From DAIRDK01 sp035403225 (GTDB taxonomy: Bacteria; Bacteroidota; Bacteroidia; Bacteroidales; FEN-979), in NCBI GenBank assembly GCA_035403225.1, contig DAONET010000020.1, positions 1 to 43,155 of the forward strand: 43,155 nucleotides of DNA, given 5' to 3'. Below the pieces are notes generated by a model. That model did not search any database. It was not told the origin of the DNA and saw only the letters and a program-made list of their open reading frames with translations. This document shows positions 15,068 through 23,694 of the stretch, one piece after another. How positions within the stretch are numbered: position 1 is the first letter of the stretch; the number at the start of each line of letters is the position of its first letter. A program made the translations under genes and the position numbers.

Positions 15068-17770
15068 ATGGAAAATAATCCCATTGTGACTACTGACCAG
15101 CAGATCGGAACGAATCATTATACCCATGTGTTGGCAAAACGGATGCGTCCCAAAGTCAGAATTGAGGATCTTGAAATGAAGGAACAAAAGGCGGAACAAT
15201 CACAGATGAAGTTAGAAGAAATGGTAAAAGAAGTCCACAAGCACTATACCCAGGAGGAGGCGATGAAGGCATCGACGGAATATTTTAACGGCGACAGCCT
15301 GGCAGCCAATGTTTGGGTCAGTAAATATGCATTAAAAGATTCAGAAGGGCAGTTGCACGAGAAGACGCCCGACGATATGCACCGGCGTATCGCGAGAGAG
15401 GTCGTGCGCATTGAAAAGAAATATCCCAACCCGATGAGCGAGGAGGAGGTTTTCCAGCTCATGCGCGGCTTTAAGTATATTATTCCCCAGGGTAGTCCGA
15501 TGGCCGGGATCGGCAATGATTATCAGATTGGTTCCCTTTCCAACTGTTTTGTGATCGGGAACGAAGGGAATTCCGATTCCTACGGCGGCATCATGAAGAT
15601 TGATGAAGAACAGGTTCAGCTGATGAAGCGGCGTGGCGGTGTCGGTCACGACCTGTCACATATCCGTCCGAAGAACAGCATCGTCAAGAACAGCGCCCTC
15701 ACCTCCACCGGGATTGTTCCTTTTATGGAACGGTACTCCAACTCCACCCGCGAGGTGGCTCAGGAAGGCAGACGCGGCGCACTGATGCTCAGCATCTCTG
15801 TCGTACATCCCGACGCCGAACATTTTATCGATGCCAAACTGGAAGCCGGGAAGGTGACAGGAGCTAACATCTCCGTCAAGATCACCGACAACTTCATGAA
15901 AGCCGTGATCGAAAACAGCGAGTTCACCCAGCAATATCCCATCGATTCCCCCAAACCAACGGTGGTGAAGAAGATCCATGCCCGCGACCTGTGGCAGAAG
16001 ATCGTTTTTAATGCCTGGAAATCGGCCGAACCGGGTATCCTCTTCTGGGATACCATCATCCATGAGTCGATCCCCGATTGCTATGCCGACCTCGGTTTCA
16101 AGACGGTCTCTACCAATCCCTGCGGCGAGATCCCGCTATGTACCTACGACAGCTGCCGGCTGATGGCCATCAACCTCTTTAATTATGTCGATAAGCCATT
16201 CACCGAAGAAGCCAGCTTTGACTCCGAACTCTTTATCGATCATGTACACAAGGGTCAACGCATCATGGATGACCTTATCGATCTCGAACTGGAAAAAGTA
16301 GATAAGATCCTTGCCAAGATCGAAAGCGATCCCGAAAATGAGCAGATCAAGGCACGTGAACGGGACCTGTGGCTCAATATCAAGAAGAAAGCCATTCAGG
16401 GACGCAGGACGGGTTTTGGTATCACGGCGGAAGGAGATATGCTGGCCGCCCTCGGAACCCGCTATGGATCTGACGAAGCCACTGATTTCTCGGTAGAAGT
16501 ACATCAGCTGCTGGCACTCGAAGCATACCGTTCATCCGTGACCCTGGCCAAAGAGCGCGGACCTTTCCCCATCTACGATACCAAACGTGAGATGAACAAC
16601 CCGTTCATCAACCGGATCAAAGAAACGGCGCCGGACATCTATGAAGAGATGTCGAAGTACGGCCGCCGCAATATCGCGATGCTAACCATTGCGCCGACAG
16701 GCTCAGTCAGTATCCTCACACAGACCACCTCGGGACTCGAACCGGTGTTTGCCGTCACATACAAGCGCCGCAGAAAAGTCAATCCAAACGATAAAAATGT
16801 GAAGATCTCGTTCACGGATGAAGTGGGCGACACCTGGGAAGAATACAATGTTTTCCACCATAATTTCATCACCTGGCTCAATGTGAACGGATACAATTCG
16901 GAAGAGGTTTCCCGCATGGATGATAAGGAGTTGAAGAAGATCATCGCCCTGTCTCCCTATCATAAAGCCACGGCCAACGATATCGACTGGGTGGCGAAAG
17001 TCAAGATGCAGGGTGCCGTTCAGAAGTGGGTGGATCATTCCATCAGCGTCACCGTGAATGTCCCCAAGGATATCTCGAAAGAGATGGTCGGGAAGATCTA
17101 CGAGACAGCCTGGCAGGTTGGATGCAAAGGGATGACCGTTTATCGCGAAGGATCGCGGTCGGGTGTCCTGGTAACCAACGAAAAAAAGGACAAGAAGAAA
17201 GAAGAGGCAGCGGAATTCAAGGAAACAAAAGCGCCGCATCGTCCTGAGAAGCTGGAGGCCGAAATCGTAAGGTTCCAGAATGATCACGAAAAGTGGGTGG
17301 CCGTCGTCGGATTGTTCAACGGACGTCCGTATGAGATATTCACCGGTAAAGCAGAAGACTTCTGGGTTCCCGAATGGGTGAAGAAAGGATGGATCATCAA
17401 GACGCGTCCTGACGGCATTCATTCGCGGTATGACTTTCAGTTCGAAGACCGTCAGGGATATAAGATCACCATCGAAGGTCTTTCCCGGTCATTCGATGTA
17501 GAGTACTGGAATTATGCCAAACTGATCTCCGGTATCCTCCGTCATGGCATGCCGTTGCCTTTCGTCGTAAGTCTTATCAGCAAGCTTAGTTTCGAGATCG
17601 ATTCCATCAATACCTGGAAGAACGGCGTGGAGCGTGCCCTGAAGAAATTCATCCCCGATGGCACCAAAGCTGCTGCGAACCAGTGTCCCAAATGCGAAGA
17701 GAAAGACTCGCTGGTATACCAGGAAGGTTGCCTGGTATGCAAGAACTGCGGATACTCGAAGTGCAGTTAA
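15068..17770 (+). CDS. nrdJ: Adenosylcobalamin-dependent (class II) ribonucleotide reductase
   Basis: The enzyme makes deoxyribonucleotides with a radical from adenosylcobalamin and works with or without oxygen. The 900-residue chain shows the redox cysteine of SLSNCFVIG (C160), the finger-loop NPCGEIPL with C352, the substrate loop APTGSVSIL (from about 542), and a C-terminal Cys tail with two CxxC pairs (CPKCEEKD, CKNCGYSKCS). A TSCPD-like segment lies at about 715-860. The start follows a strong Shine-Dalgarno, and a large inverted repeat lies in the leader. It stands alone as a transcription unit. It requires cobalamin uptake or synthesis, and no such genes are certain in the window. Confidence 0.96.
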   Translation: MENNPIVTTDQQIGTNHYTHVLAKRMRPKVRIEDLEMKEQKAEQSQMKLEEMVKEVHKHYTQEEAMKASTEYFNGDSLAANVWVSKYALKDSEGQLHEKTPDDMHRRIAREVVRIEKKYPNPMSEEEVFQLMRGFKYIIPQGSPMAGIGNDYQIGSLSNCFVIGNEGNSDSYGGIMKIDEEQVQLMKRRGGVGHDLSHIRPKNSIVKNSALTSTGIVPFMERYSNSTREVAQEGRRGALMLSISVVHPDAEHFIDAKLEAGKVTGANISVKITDNFMKAVIENSEFTQQYPIDSPKPTVVKKIHARDLWQKIVFNAWKSAEPGILFWDTIIHESIPDCYADLGFKTVSTNPCGEIPLCTYDSCRLMAINLFNYVDKPFTEEASFDSELFIDHVHKGQRIMDDLIDLELEKVDKILAKIESDPENEQIKARERDLWLNIKKKAIQGRRTGFGITAEGDMLAALGTRYGSDEATDFSVEVHQLLALEAYRSSVTLAKERGPFPIYDTKREMNNPFINRIKETAPDIYEEMSKYGRRNIAMLTIAPTGSVSILTQTTSGLEPVFAVTYKRRRKVNPNDKNVKISFTDEVGDTWEEYNVFHHNFITWLNVNGYNSEEVSRMDDKELKKIIALSPYHKATANDIDWVAKVKMQGAVQKWVDHSISVTVNVPKDISKEMVGKIYETAWQVGCKGMTVYREGSRSGVLVTNEKKDKKKEEAAEFKETKAPHRPEKLEAEIVRFQNDHEKWVAVVGLFNGRPYEIFTGKAEDFWVPEWVKKGWIIKTRPDGIHSRYDFQFEDRQGYKITIEGLSRSFDVEYWNYAKLISGILRHGMPLPFVVSLISKLSFEIDSINTWKNGVERALKKFIPDGTKAAANQCPKCEEKDSLVYQEGCLVCKNCGYSKCS

Positions 17771-17777
17771 GCCGGGA

Positions 17778-18182
17778 TCAGAAATGCATTTTATGGTAGT
17801 CGAAGGTCTGGCTGTCACGCCATTCCTTGACTTTCCCCGCGATGACAAGAAAGCCTGTCAGTTCGTGCTGTTTGAACCAGCTGATGGCGGCAGGGACGGC
17901 ATGACAGGCGTCGCTGAACACGGCTAACAGCTCGTGTCCGTTTTCACTCAGCCATTTGTAGGCTTTGGGGTCGTCGTCGATGGCCGAGTCGAGGGCAGCC
18001 AAATGATAGTACTGGTGTTTCATGAGCCAGGCCAGGGCCTCTTCGCTCCCGCGGATGGCATGCGATAGTGCGCCCAGTTCGGGATATCCGTTTTTCATCA
18101 GCCAGGCATCGAACGGCTCTCCTTTCTCGGTGAATGTTTCACCAAATGCCAGCCAGATCTTTGCAGGATAATAGATGTTCAT
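17778..18182 (-). CDS. Small protein of four 25-residue helical repeats
   Basis: I recognise no named family, but the 134 residues contain four consecutive units of exactly 25 residues from about 25 onward, each starting [AKS]-W-[LF] (AWLMKNGY, AWLMKHQY, KWLSENGH, SWFKQHEL) with conserved Leu and Ala further in. The pattern resembles ankyrin-like or other two-helix repeats used for protein binding. There is no signal peptide or membrane segment, so it should be cytoplasmic. It follows the radical SAM gene by 19 bases on the same strand and may be co-transcribed with it. Confidence 0.7.
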   Translation of the reverse strand: MNIYYPAKIWLAFGETFTEKGEPFDAWLMKNGYPELGALSHAIRGSEEALAWLMKHQYYHLAALDSAIDDDPKAYKWLSENGHELLAVFSDACHAVPAAISWFKQHELTGFLVIAGKVKEWRDSQTFDYHKMHF

Positions 18183-18201
18183 TCTTGCTAATATACGAAA
18201 C

Positions 18202-18981
18202 TTATTCGTAAACTGTCACGTCGATTCCTTCGGCCCTGACCATGGAAGCGATCTTCTCCAGGATGACGGGAGAGATCTTTTCGATACCATGTACCGGGGT
18301 GGCCCGGGCAATGGGATAGACCATCACCGAGGCTGGACGGATTTTTTTCAGCTGTTCGAGCCAGGCCGAGATGGCCTCAGGGGTGGTGTTATCGACCACG
18401 ATCCCGCGGTATTCCCCTTTCAGGAACATGCTCTGGATGATCACGTGGCCGTTGAATTTCGACAGCCCGTCCACCAGCTGCTCCAGGTCGACGGGATCGA
18501 CCGGGTTGTTGATCAACCGGAACAACCGGTCGTCTCCCGCATCCAGCTTCTGAATGTTATTATCCAGTTTCAGCAGGGCCTGGAACACGGTTGGGTCATT
18601 GACCCGGGAGCCATTGGAGAGTACGGTGACCCTGGCGGCAGGTACATACTGATCGCGCAGGCGGATGGTATCATCCACGACACCGGAAAATTCGGGATGA
18701 ATGGTCGGCTCGCCATTGCCGGCAAAAGTGATGGCGTCGGGGAGATACCCGTCAGCCACCAGTTCGCGGAGGGAATGTTCCAGAGCCTCGGCTACCAGCG
18801 CGCGCGAAGGCAATTCTTCTTTCCCGGGGTGGGAAGGGGGTGTCCAGCCACATTCGCAGTAGATACAATTGAAAGAGCAGTATTTGGTATGCAACGGCGA
18901 CAGGTTGATCCCCAGCGAGAGACCCAGCCGGCGGCTTCTGACGGGACCGAAGACAATATCGTTGAACAGAAATCCTGACAT
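18202..18981 (-). CDS. Radical SAM protein of the COG0731 type
   Basis: This 259-residue enzyme uses S-adenosylmethionine and a 4Fe-4S cluster to start radical chemistry. The cluster motif is CSFNCIYC (Cx3Cx2C) at about 34-41, followed by FAGNGEPTIHPEF, the glycine-rich SAM-binding segment, and VLSNGS. The opening FGPVRSRRLGLSLGINLSP is typical of the group related to tRNA wybutosine enzymes, whose bacterial members have no settled function. No maturase substrate is next to it. The small repeat protein lies downstream on the same strand. Confidence 0.88.
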   Translation of the reverse strand: MSGFLFNDIVFGPVRSRRLGLSLGINLSPLHTKYCSFNCIYCECGWTPPSHPGKEELPSRALVAEALEHSLRELVADGYLPDAITFAGNGEPTIHPEFSGVVDDTIRLRDQYVPAARVTVLSNGSRVNDPTVFQALLKLDNNIQKLDAGDDRLFRLINNPVDPVDLEQLVDGLSKFNGHVIIQSMFLKGEYRGIVVDNTTPEAISAWLEQLKKIRPASVMVYPIARATPVHGIEKISPVILEKIASMVRAEGIDVTVYE

Positions 18982-19065
18982 AGTGCTGTTTTACGTGCAA
19001 AGTTGGTAAAAATCAATGCACGGAGCTATGAAAGGACGAAATTTGGTTATTTTTACCTCATCAAA

Positions 19066-20049
19066 ATGCGAAGCGTAATGACGTTGGATGAGATCAAAGC
19101 TCCGGTGGAGGCTAATATTGCGGAGTTCGAGAAAAAATTCCGCTCCTCCATGAAGAGCAGTGTCCCTTTATTGGATACCATTACCCGGTACATTATCCGC
19201 CGGAAAGGGAAGCAGATCCGCCCGGTTTTCGTTTTTCTCACGGCAGGACTTCACGGAGGAGTGACCGAAAGCACTTATACAGCTGCCTCGTTGATCGAAC
19301 TGCTTCATACTGCTACCCTGGTACACGATGATGTAGTGGATGAATCGAACCTGCGGCGCGGGTTTTTCTCTCTCAATGCCTTGTGGAAGAATAAGATCGC
19401 GGTGCTGGTGGGCGATTTCCTCCTGTCACGCGGGCTGCTGACAGCGCTGGATAACAATGAGCCGGGGTTACTGAAGATCGTTTCCAACGCCGTGAAAGAG
19501 ATGAGCGAAGGGGAGTTGATGCAGATCGAAAAAGCGCGACGTCTTGATATCGCCGAGGAGATCTATTTCGAGATCATCCGCAAGAAAACCGCGTCGCTGA
19601 TCGCTTCCTGTTGCGCCTGCGGTACTGCTTCCGCCGGCGCCGGTGAACCGATGATCAGGAAGATGTGGGAGTTTGGTGAGAACGTCGGCATCGCTTTTCA
19701 GATCAAAGACGACATCTTCGATTATGACCGTTCCCTTGCCATCGGGAAACCGCACGGCATCGATATACGCGACCAGAAAATGACTCTTCCGCTGATCTAT
19801 CTGCTGAATCATACTTCTTCTTCGGAAAAAAGATGGATCATCAATACCGTGAAAAACCACAACATGGAACCGGAGCGGGTCAATAAGATCATTCAACTTG
19901 TTAATGAATCCGCCGGGATCGAATATGCGCGTACGAAGATGACCGAATATCGCGACAAAGCCATGATCGTGCTGAAAGGCTTCCCGCAGGGCCCCTACCG
20001 CGAATCGCTGGAGAATCTGGTGATCTTTACCACCGAGCGCAACAAGTAA
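19066..20049 (+). CDS. ispB: Polyprenyl (octaprenyl-type) diphosphate synthase
   Basis: This trans-prenyltransferase extends farnesyl diphosphate with isopentenyl units to form the menaquinone side-chain precursor. From ATG 19066 it has 327 residues. Both Asp-rich motifs are present: DDVVD beginning at about 88, and DDIFD beginning at about 215, together with GKQIRPVFVFL and the GDFLLSRG segment. An earlier ATG at 19003 overlaps the likely -7 element TATTTTTA (19048-19055), while a later ATG at 19078 is possible. Chain length cannot be deduced safely. It converges with the histidine kinase gene, which ends 10 bases away. Confidence 0.92.
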   Translation: MRSVMTLDEIKAPVEANIAEFEKKFRSSMKSSVPLLDTITRYIIRRKGKQIRPVFVFLTAGLHGGVTESTYTAASLIELLHTATLVHDDVVDESNLRRGFFSLNALWKNKIAVLVGDFLLSRGLLTALDNNEPGLLKIVSNAVKEMSEGELMQIEKARRLDIAEEIYFEIIRKKTASLIASCCACGTASAGAGEPMIRKMWEFGENVGIAFQIKDDIFDYDRSLAIGKPHGIDIRDQKMTLPLIYLLNHTSSSEKRWIINTVKNHNMEPERVNKIIQLVNESAGIEYARTKMTEYRDKAMIVLKGFPQGPYRESLENLVIFTTERNK

Positions 20050-20058
20050 CGAGCGATA

Positions 20059-21120
20059 CTATGCTTTTTTCAGGGTGAATCCGAAGGTGGTCCCCACACC
20101 GATCGTGCTGCGTACGTTCACGGTTTGCTGATGTGCTTCCAGGATGTGTTTGACGATAGCCAGCCCCAGTCCTTTCCCTTTCCGCGAGGCGCATCTTCCC
20201 CGGCTGGTGCGGTAAAACCGTTCAAAGACACGCGGCAGGTCTTCTTCGTCGATGCCGATGCCGTCGTCGGTTACCTCGGTCAGGATATTCTCATCCATGT
20301 CGAAGAACGAGATCTTGGTCCGTCCCCCGTCGTGTTTCCCATACCGGATGGAGTTGCTGACCAGGTTGGTGAGGACCTGGCGGATCTTCTCCCGATCGGC
20401 TTCCACGGCGATCTCTTTTTCACTGGCGTTGAGTATCAGCCTGACGCCCTTGTTCTCTGCCTTCATTTCCATCCCTTCGATCACTTCCCTGGCCAGTTCG
20501 ATGATGTTGAACCGGGTGATCTTCAGCTGAAGCGTACCGGATTCCAGTTGGGCGATCTCATCCAGATCACCGACAATTCTGATCAACCGTTCGACGCTTT
20601 TCTCGGTTCTTTTAAGGTACTCGACATTGATCTCCGGATCGTTGATCCCGCCGTCGAGCAAAGTCAGCACATATCCCTGGATGTTGGTGATCGGGTTTTT
20701 CAGTTCGTGAGATACATTGCCGATAAACTCCCGACGGTACTGTTCCATCTGATGGAGCTGTTCAATCTCACGGCTTTTTTCTTCCTGCCATACTTTTACT
20801 TCGTGCGACACATCTTCCAGGATATTCGGGTTGGGCGCCGGCGCAGACTCCTGGTCTTTCCGGGATTTAAACGTATGAATGGTTTTATAGATCAGGCGGA
20901 TCTTACTATAGATAAATTGTTCGATGGTATAGCGATAGATGAAATAGGTGATGGCAAAGATCGCTCCGGCCGACAGGAGCAGGTATCCGATGGTCGTTGC
21001 CGGATGAATGAATGCGTGAGGGAACGCCATCGCCAGGCCGATACCTGCCACGCCCAGGTAGGCAGCAGTAATGATGGCTGCACTAACAAGGGAGATATGA
21101 CGCGGCTGGTAGAACTTCAT
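20059..21120 (-). CDS. Membrane sensor histidine kinase, PhoR-like
   Basis: The 353-residue kinase has two membrane helices (about 9-33 and 42-62) with almost no loop outside, so it may sense within the membrane or through a partner. The H-box FIGNVSHELKNPITN carries the phosphorylated H138, and the ATP-binding half shows NLVSNSIRYG, DDGIGIDEEDLPRVFERFYR and GKGLGLAIVKHILEAH. The start at 21120 overlaps the stop of the response-regulator gene as ATGA, so kinase and regulator are translationally coupled. The stimulus is unknown; phosphate is only the common analogy. Confidence 0.93.
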   Translation of the reverse strand: MKFYQPRHISLVSAAIITAAYLGVAGIGLAMAFPHAFIHPATTIGYLLLSAGAIFAITYFIYRYTIEQFIYSKIRLIYKTIHTFKSRKDQESAPAPNPNILEDVSHEVKVWQEEKSREIEQLHQMEQYRREFIGNVSHELKNPITNIQGYVLTLLDGGINDPEINVEYLKRTEKSVERLIRIVGDLDEIAQLESGTLQLKITRFNIIELAREVIEGMEMKAENKGVRLILNASEKEIAVEADREKIRQVLTNLVSNSIRYGKHDGGRTKISFFDMDENILTEVTDDGIGIDEEDLPRVFERFYRTSRGRCASRKGKGLGLAIVKHILEAHQQTVNVRSTIGVGTTFGFTLKKA

Positions 21121-21812
21121 CGGGTCTCGAATTTGTATCCAACGCCTTTGATGGTTTTTATGCAATCGGTCTCCAGTTTCTCCCTGATCCTCCGGATATG
21201 CACGTCGATGGTGCGGTCGCCTACCACGACGTCATCGCCCCATACCGAGGAGAAGATCTCATCGCGGGTGAAAACACGGTCGGGAGAGGAGGCGAGATAC
21301 CAGAGCAGCTCAAACTCCTTTTTGGGCAGCACGATCTCCCGGTTCTCTTTCAACACCAGGTAACGTGAGCGGTCGATGGTGAAGCAGGCCGTCGTCAGTT
21401 GTTCCTTCCCTGAAGGTTCGGGTTCCGAAAGTCTGGAGCGGCGGAGCAGCGCCTGGATGCGACTCAGAAAGACCTTGGGTTTAATGGGTTTGGTGATAAA
21501 GTCATCGGCTCCCGCATCGAAGCTGGCGATCTGTGAAAAATCCTCGTTGCGGGCGGTCAGGAACAGCACGATCATGTCTTTGAGCTCGGGGATCTTGCGC
21601 ATCTCGGCACAGGCCTCAATACCGTCCATCTCCGGCATCATGATATCCAGAATGGCCAGGTGAGGCTTCACTTCCTTCGCCTTCTCCAGCCCTTTACGGC
21701 CGTTTTTGGCTTTGAACACCTGGTATCCTTCTTTCGTGAGGTTGTATCCCAGGAACTCCCGGATATCGGACTCATCATCTACCAACAGAATTCTGAAGTC
21801 GCTGTTTTCCAT
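21117..21812 (-). CDS. OmpR/PhoB-type response regulator
   Basis: The 231-residue regulator has a receiver domain with acidic D12-D13, phospho-acceptor D56 (LAILDIMMPEMDG), T86 and K108 (ITKPIKP), and a winged-helix DNA-binding domain with FTRDEIFSSVWG and the TIDVHIRRIREKLE recognition helix. Both domains are complete. It is the first gene of a two-gene operon with the sensor kinase, and its own promoter lies at 21831-21860. Target genes cannot be read from the window. The divergent CAP-domain gene shares the intergenic region and could be one. Confidence 0.95.
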   Translation of the reverse strand: MENSDFRILLVDDESDIREFLGYNLTKEGYQVFKAKNGRKGLEKAKEVKPHLAILDIMMPEMDGIEACAEMRKIPELKDMIVLFLTARNEDFSQIASFDAGADDFITKPIKPKVFLSRIQALLRRSRLSEPEPSGKEQLTTACFTIDRSRYLVLKENREIVLPKKEFELLWYLASSPDRVFTRDEIFSSVWGDDVVVGDRTIDVHIRRIREKLETDCIKTIKGVGYKFETR

Positions 21813-21830
21813 AAGAAAAGGTGTCTGTTA

Positions 21831-21860
21831 CAAAATTAGAAAGATCGTACAATTTTTCAA
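21831..21860 (-). promoter_or_regulatory. Promoter of the two-component operon
   Basis: On the minus strand TTG (21858-21860) and TAATTTTG (21831-21838) are 19 bases apart, a good match to the Bacteroidota promoter. The start of transcription is near 21824, giving a very short leader. Confidence 0.5.
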
Positions 21861-21896
21861 GCGGGCTCATGTTAATATTCTGTTAACTTTTCCTCT

Positions 21897-22493
21897 ATGC
21901 GGTGCTTACGTCACTTATCCCTGCTTTTCCTTACCATATGCCTGATTCCGGTCCATGCACAGCGTTTTGAGCTGCCTTCTTTCACGCTCAACGAAGCCGA
22001 AACAGCCCTGGTCAACCTGGTCAATGAATACCGTCATGGTTACGGGCTTCCGCCGGTAGCGTTGTCGAAGAACCTGACCTATGTGGCTAAACTGCATGTG
22101 CAGGATCTTGCTGAAAATCTTCCGTATAACCAACGGTGCAACCTTCACAGCTGGTCGTCGGAGGGTCCCTGGACGGCTTGTTGTTATACCGAAGACCATG
22201 CACAGGCGGCCTGCATGTGGAACAAACCGCAGGAGATCAGTAATTATCCCGGGATCGGGTATGAGATCGCTTATTGGACTGATGAGCCGCTTAGCCCGGA
22301 AGATTTCGCGGCCAAAGCCCTGGCCGGCTGGAAGCGAAGCACGAATCATAATGTAGTCATCATCAACAAGGGCCGGTGGAAGGACAGACACTGGAATGCC
22401 ATGGGTGTAGGTGTTTACCAGGGATATGCGGCGGTATGGTTCGGGGAGGAAAAGGATCCTGATCAACTGGTTGCCGCAAAAGCCCGTCCTTGA
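21897..22493 (+). CDS. Secreted CAP (SCP/PR1-like) domain protein
   Basis: The 198-residue protein has a signal peptide ending at about 21 (CLIPVHA) and then a CAP domain. Motifs are ETALVNLVNEYRHGYGLPPV, NLHSWS, a pair of Cys-rich stretches (TACCYTEDHAQAAC), GWKRSTNHNVVIIN and the final NAMGVGVYQGYAAVWFG. Bacterial CAP proteins are exported and bind lipids or cell-wall material, but this one has no assigned function. It ends 22 bases before the beta-barrel gene and lies divergently from the two-component operon. Confidence 0.85.
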   Translation: MRCLRHLSLLFLTICLIPVHAQRFELPSFTLNEAETALVNLVNEYRHGYGLPPVALSKNLTYVAKLHVQDLAENLPYNQRCNLHSWSSEGPWTACCYTEDHAQAACMWNKPQEISNYPGIGYEIAYWTDEPLSPEDFAAKALAGWKRSTNHNVVIINKGRWKDRHWNAMGVGVYQGYAAVWFGEEKDPDQLVAAKARP

Positions 22494-22503
22494 TAAATCC
22501 TTC

Positions 22504-22511
22504 TATCTTTG
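22504..22511 (+). promoter_or_regulatory. -7 element four bases before the beta-barrel start codon
   Basis: TATCTTTG matches TAnnTTTG. Only four bases separate it from the ATG at 22516, so transcription would start at or within the first codon. Either the mRNA is leaderless or a later start is used. Confidence 0.5.
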
Positions 22512-22515
22512 TATC

Positions 22516-23124
22516 ATGAAAAAGATATTGATCGCAGGATTACTACTTCTCTTTGCTGCCGGGACCTATGCACAGCGGTTTCACGGCGGCATCATGGCCG
22601 GCGGGGTCGCCAGCCAGGTTCAGGGAGACGACTACGGTGGTTTTAATAAACTGGGACTGTACGGTGGCGCATATGTCGGGTTGGATGTAGGAGAATTCAG
22701 CACCCTGCAGATGGAGATGGCGTTTATTCAGAAAGGAAGCCGGCAGAACTCCGATCCGGAAAACGGCATTTACGATTCCTACCTGCTCCGCCTGAATTAT
22801 TTCGAAGTGCCTTTCCTTTACCAGGTTCATTTTCTGAAGAGACTGACGTTCGAAGTCGGGCCCGCCATGGATGTGCTGATCAGTTCGTATGAAGAGAAAA
22901 ACGAAATGGAGGTTGAAAATGATGTCCCTCTCCGGAATGTGACCCTGAATGGACTGGTCGGTGTTTCCTGTGATATTACTTCAAAACTGAAAGCCGACTT
23001 CCGTTTCATCGGCTCCATCACCTCGGCCAGGACCAATAAGTGGAACGGATTCTACAAACGTTTCGGCGTCTGGGGGCAGTATAACGACCTGTTAGCCTTT
23101 ACACTCTGGTATAAGATCAAATAA
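22516..23124 (+). CDS. Small outer-membrane beta-barrel protein (PorT-like)
   Basis: From ATG 22516 the protein has 202 residues: a signal peptide to about 19 (LLLLFAAGTYA), then alternating hydrophobic strands starting QRFHGGIMAGGVASQV and ending DLLAFTLWYKIK. The pattern fits the outer-membrane barrels called PorT or OmpW-like in Bacteroidota. A frame from 22411 would add 35 residues overlapping the CAP gene and is not credible. UbiX starts one base after the stop, so these two genes are co-transcribed, though there is no evident common role. Confidence 0.82.
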   Translation: MKKILIAGLLLLFAAGTYAQRFHGGIMAGGVASQVQGDDYGGFNKLGLYGGAYVGLDVGEFSTLQMEMAFIQKGSRQNSDPENGIYDSYLLRLNYFEVPFLYQVHFLKRLTFEVGPAMDVLISSYEEKNEMEVENDVPLRNVTLNGLVGVSCDITSKLKADFRFIGSITSARTNKWNGFYKRFGVWGQYNDLLAFTLWYKIK

Positions 23125-23125
23125 G

Positions 23126-23692
23126 ATGGCGGGTCACCGGATCATCATCGGGATTACCGGCGCCAGTGGCGCCATTTATGGAAAGACGCTGCTGGAAAGC
23201 CTGGCTGCTGTGAAAAGCCAGATGGAAGACTGCGGGGTGATCTTCTCCGATAATGCCCTGAAAGTATGGGAATATGAAATCGGGCCGTTCAGAAAGGAAG
23301 ACATCCCTTTTACCATTTACCGGCCCGATGATTTCTTTGCGCCGGTTGCTTCCGGCTCAGCCTGCTTCGATACCATGATCATCTGTCCCTGCACGATGGG
23401 GACGCTGGGTCGTATTGCTTCGGGTGTTTCCAACGACCTGATGACGCGTGCAGCGGATGTGATGCTGAAAGAACGGCGTCGTCTCATCCTTGTCCCGCGG
23501 GAAGCGCCGTTCAACTTGGTCCATATCCGCAACATGGAGACCCTGACATTGGCTGGCGCCGTCATCCTGCCCGCCTCTCCGTCGTTTTACAGCAAACCCG
23601 CCTCCCTGGAGGATCTGGTCAAAACGGTAACGGACCGAGTATTGATGATGGCCGGTTTTGATGTCCCCATGTTCCGTTGGGGGAAGGAATAA
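23126..23692 (+). CDS. ubiX: Flavin prenyltransferase UbiX
   Basis: UbiX joins dimethylallyl phosphate to reduced FMN to make prenyl-FMN, the cofactor of UbiD-type decarboxylases. The 188 residues match the family. The flavin-binding start IIIGITGASGAIYGKTLLESL, the SGSACFDTMIICPCTMGTLGRIASGVSNDLMTRAADVMLKERR core and LVPREAPFNLVHIRNM are all present. In this organism it should serve menaquinone synthesis or aromatic-acid decarboxylation, but no ubiD is in the window. It follows the barrel gene with a one-base gap and converges with queG, which ends three bases on. Confidence 0.93.
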   Translation: MAGHRIIIGITGASGAIYGKTLLESLAAVKSQMEDCGVIFSDNALKVWEYEIGPFRKEDIPFTIYRPDDFFAPVASGSACFDTMIICPCTMGTLGRIASGVSNDLMTRAADVMLKERRRLILVPREAPFNLVHIRNMETLTLAGAVILPASPSFYSKPASLEDLVKTVTDRVLMMAGFDVPMFRWGKE

Positions 23693-23694
23693 CG

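Noticed and set aside
20125..21363. 412-codon plus-strand frame opposite the histidine kinase and regulator
   Set aside because: The long frame is a shadow of the well-supported two-component genes and shows no domain pattern.
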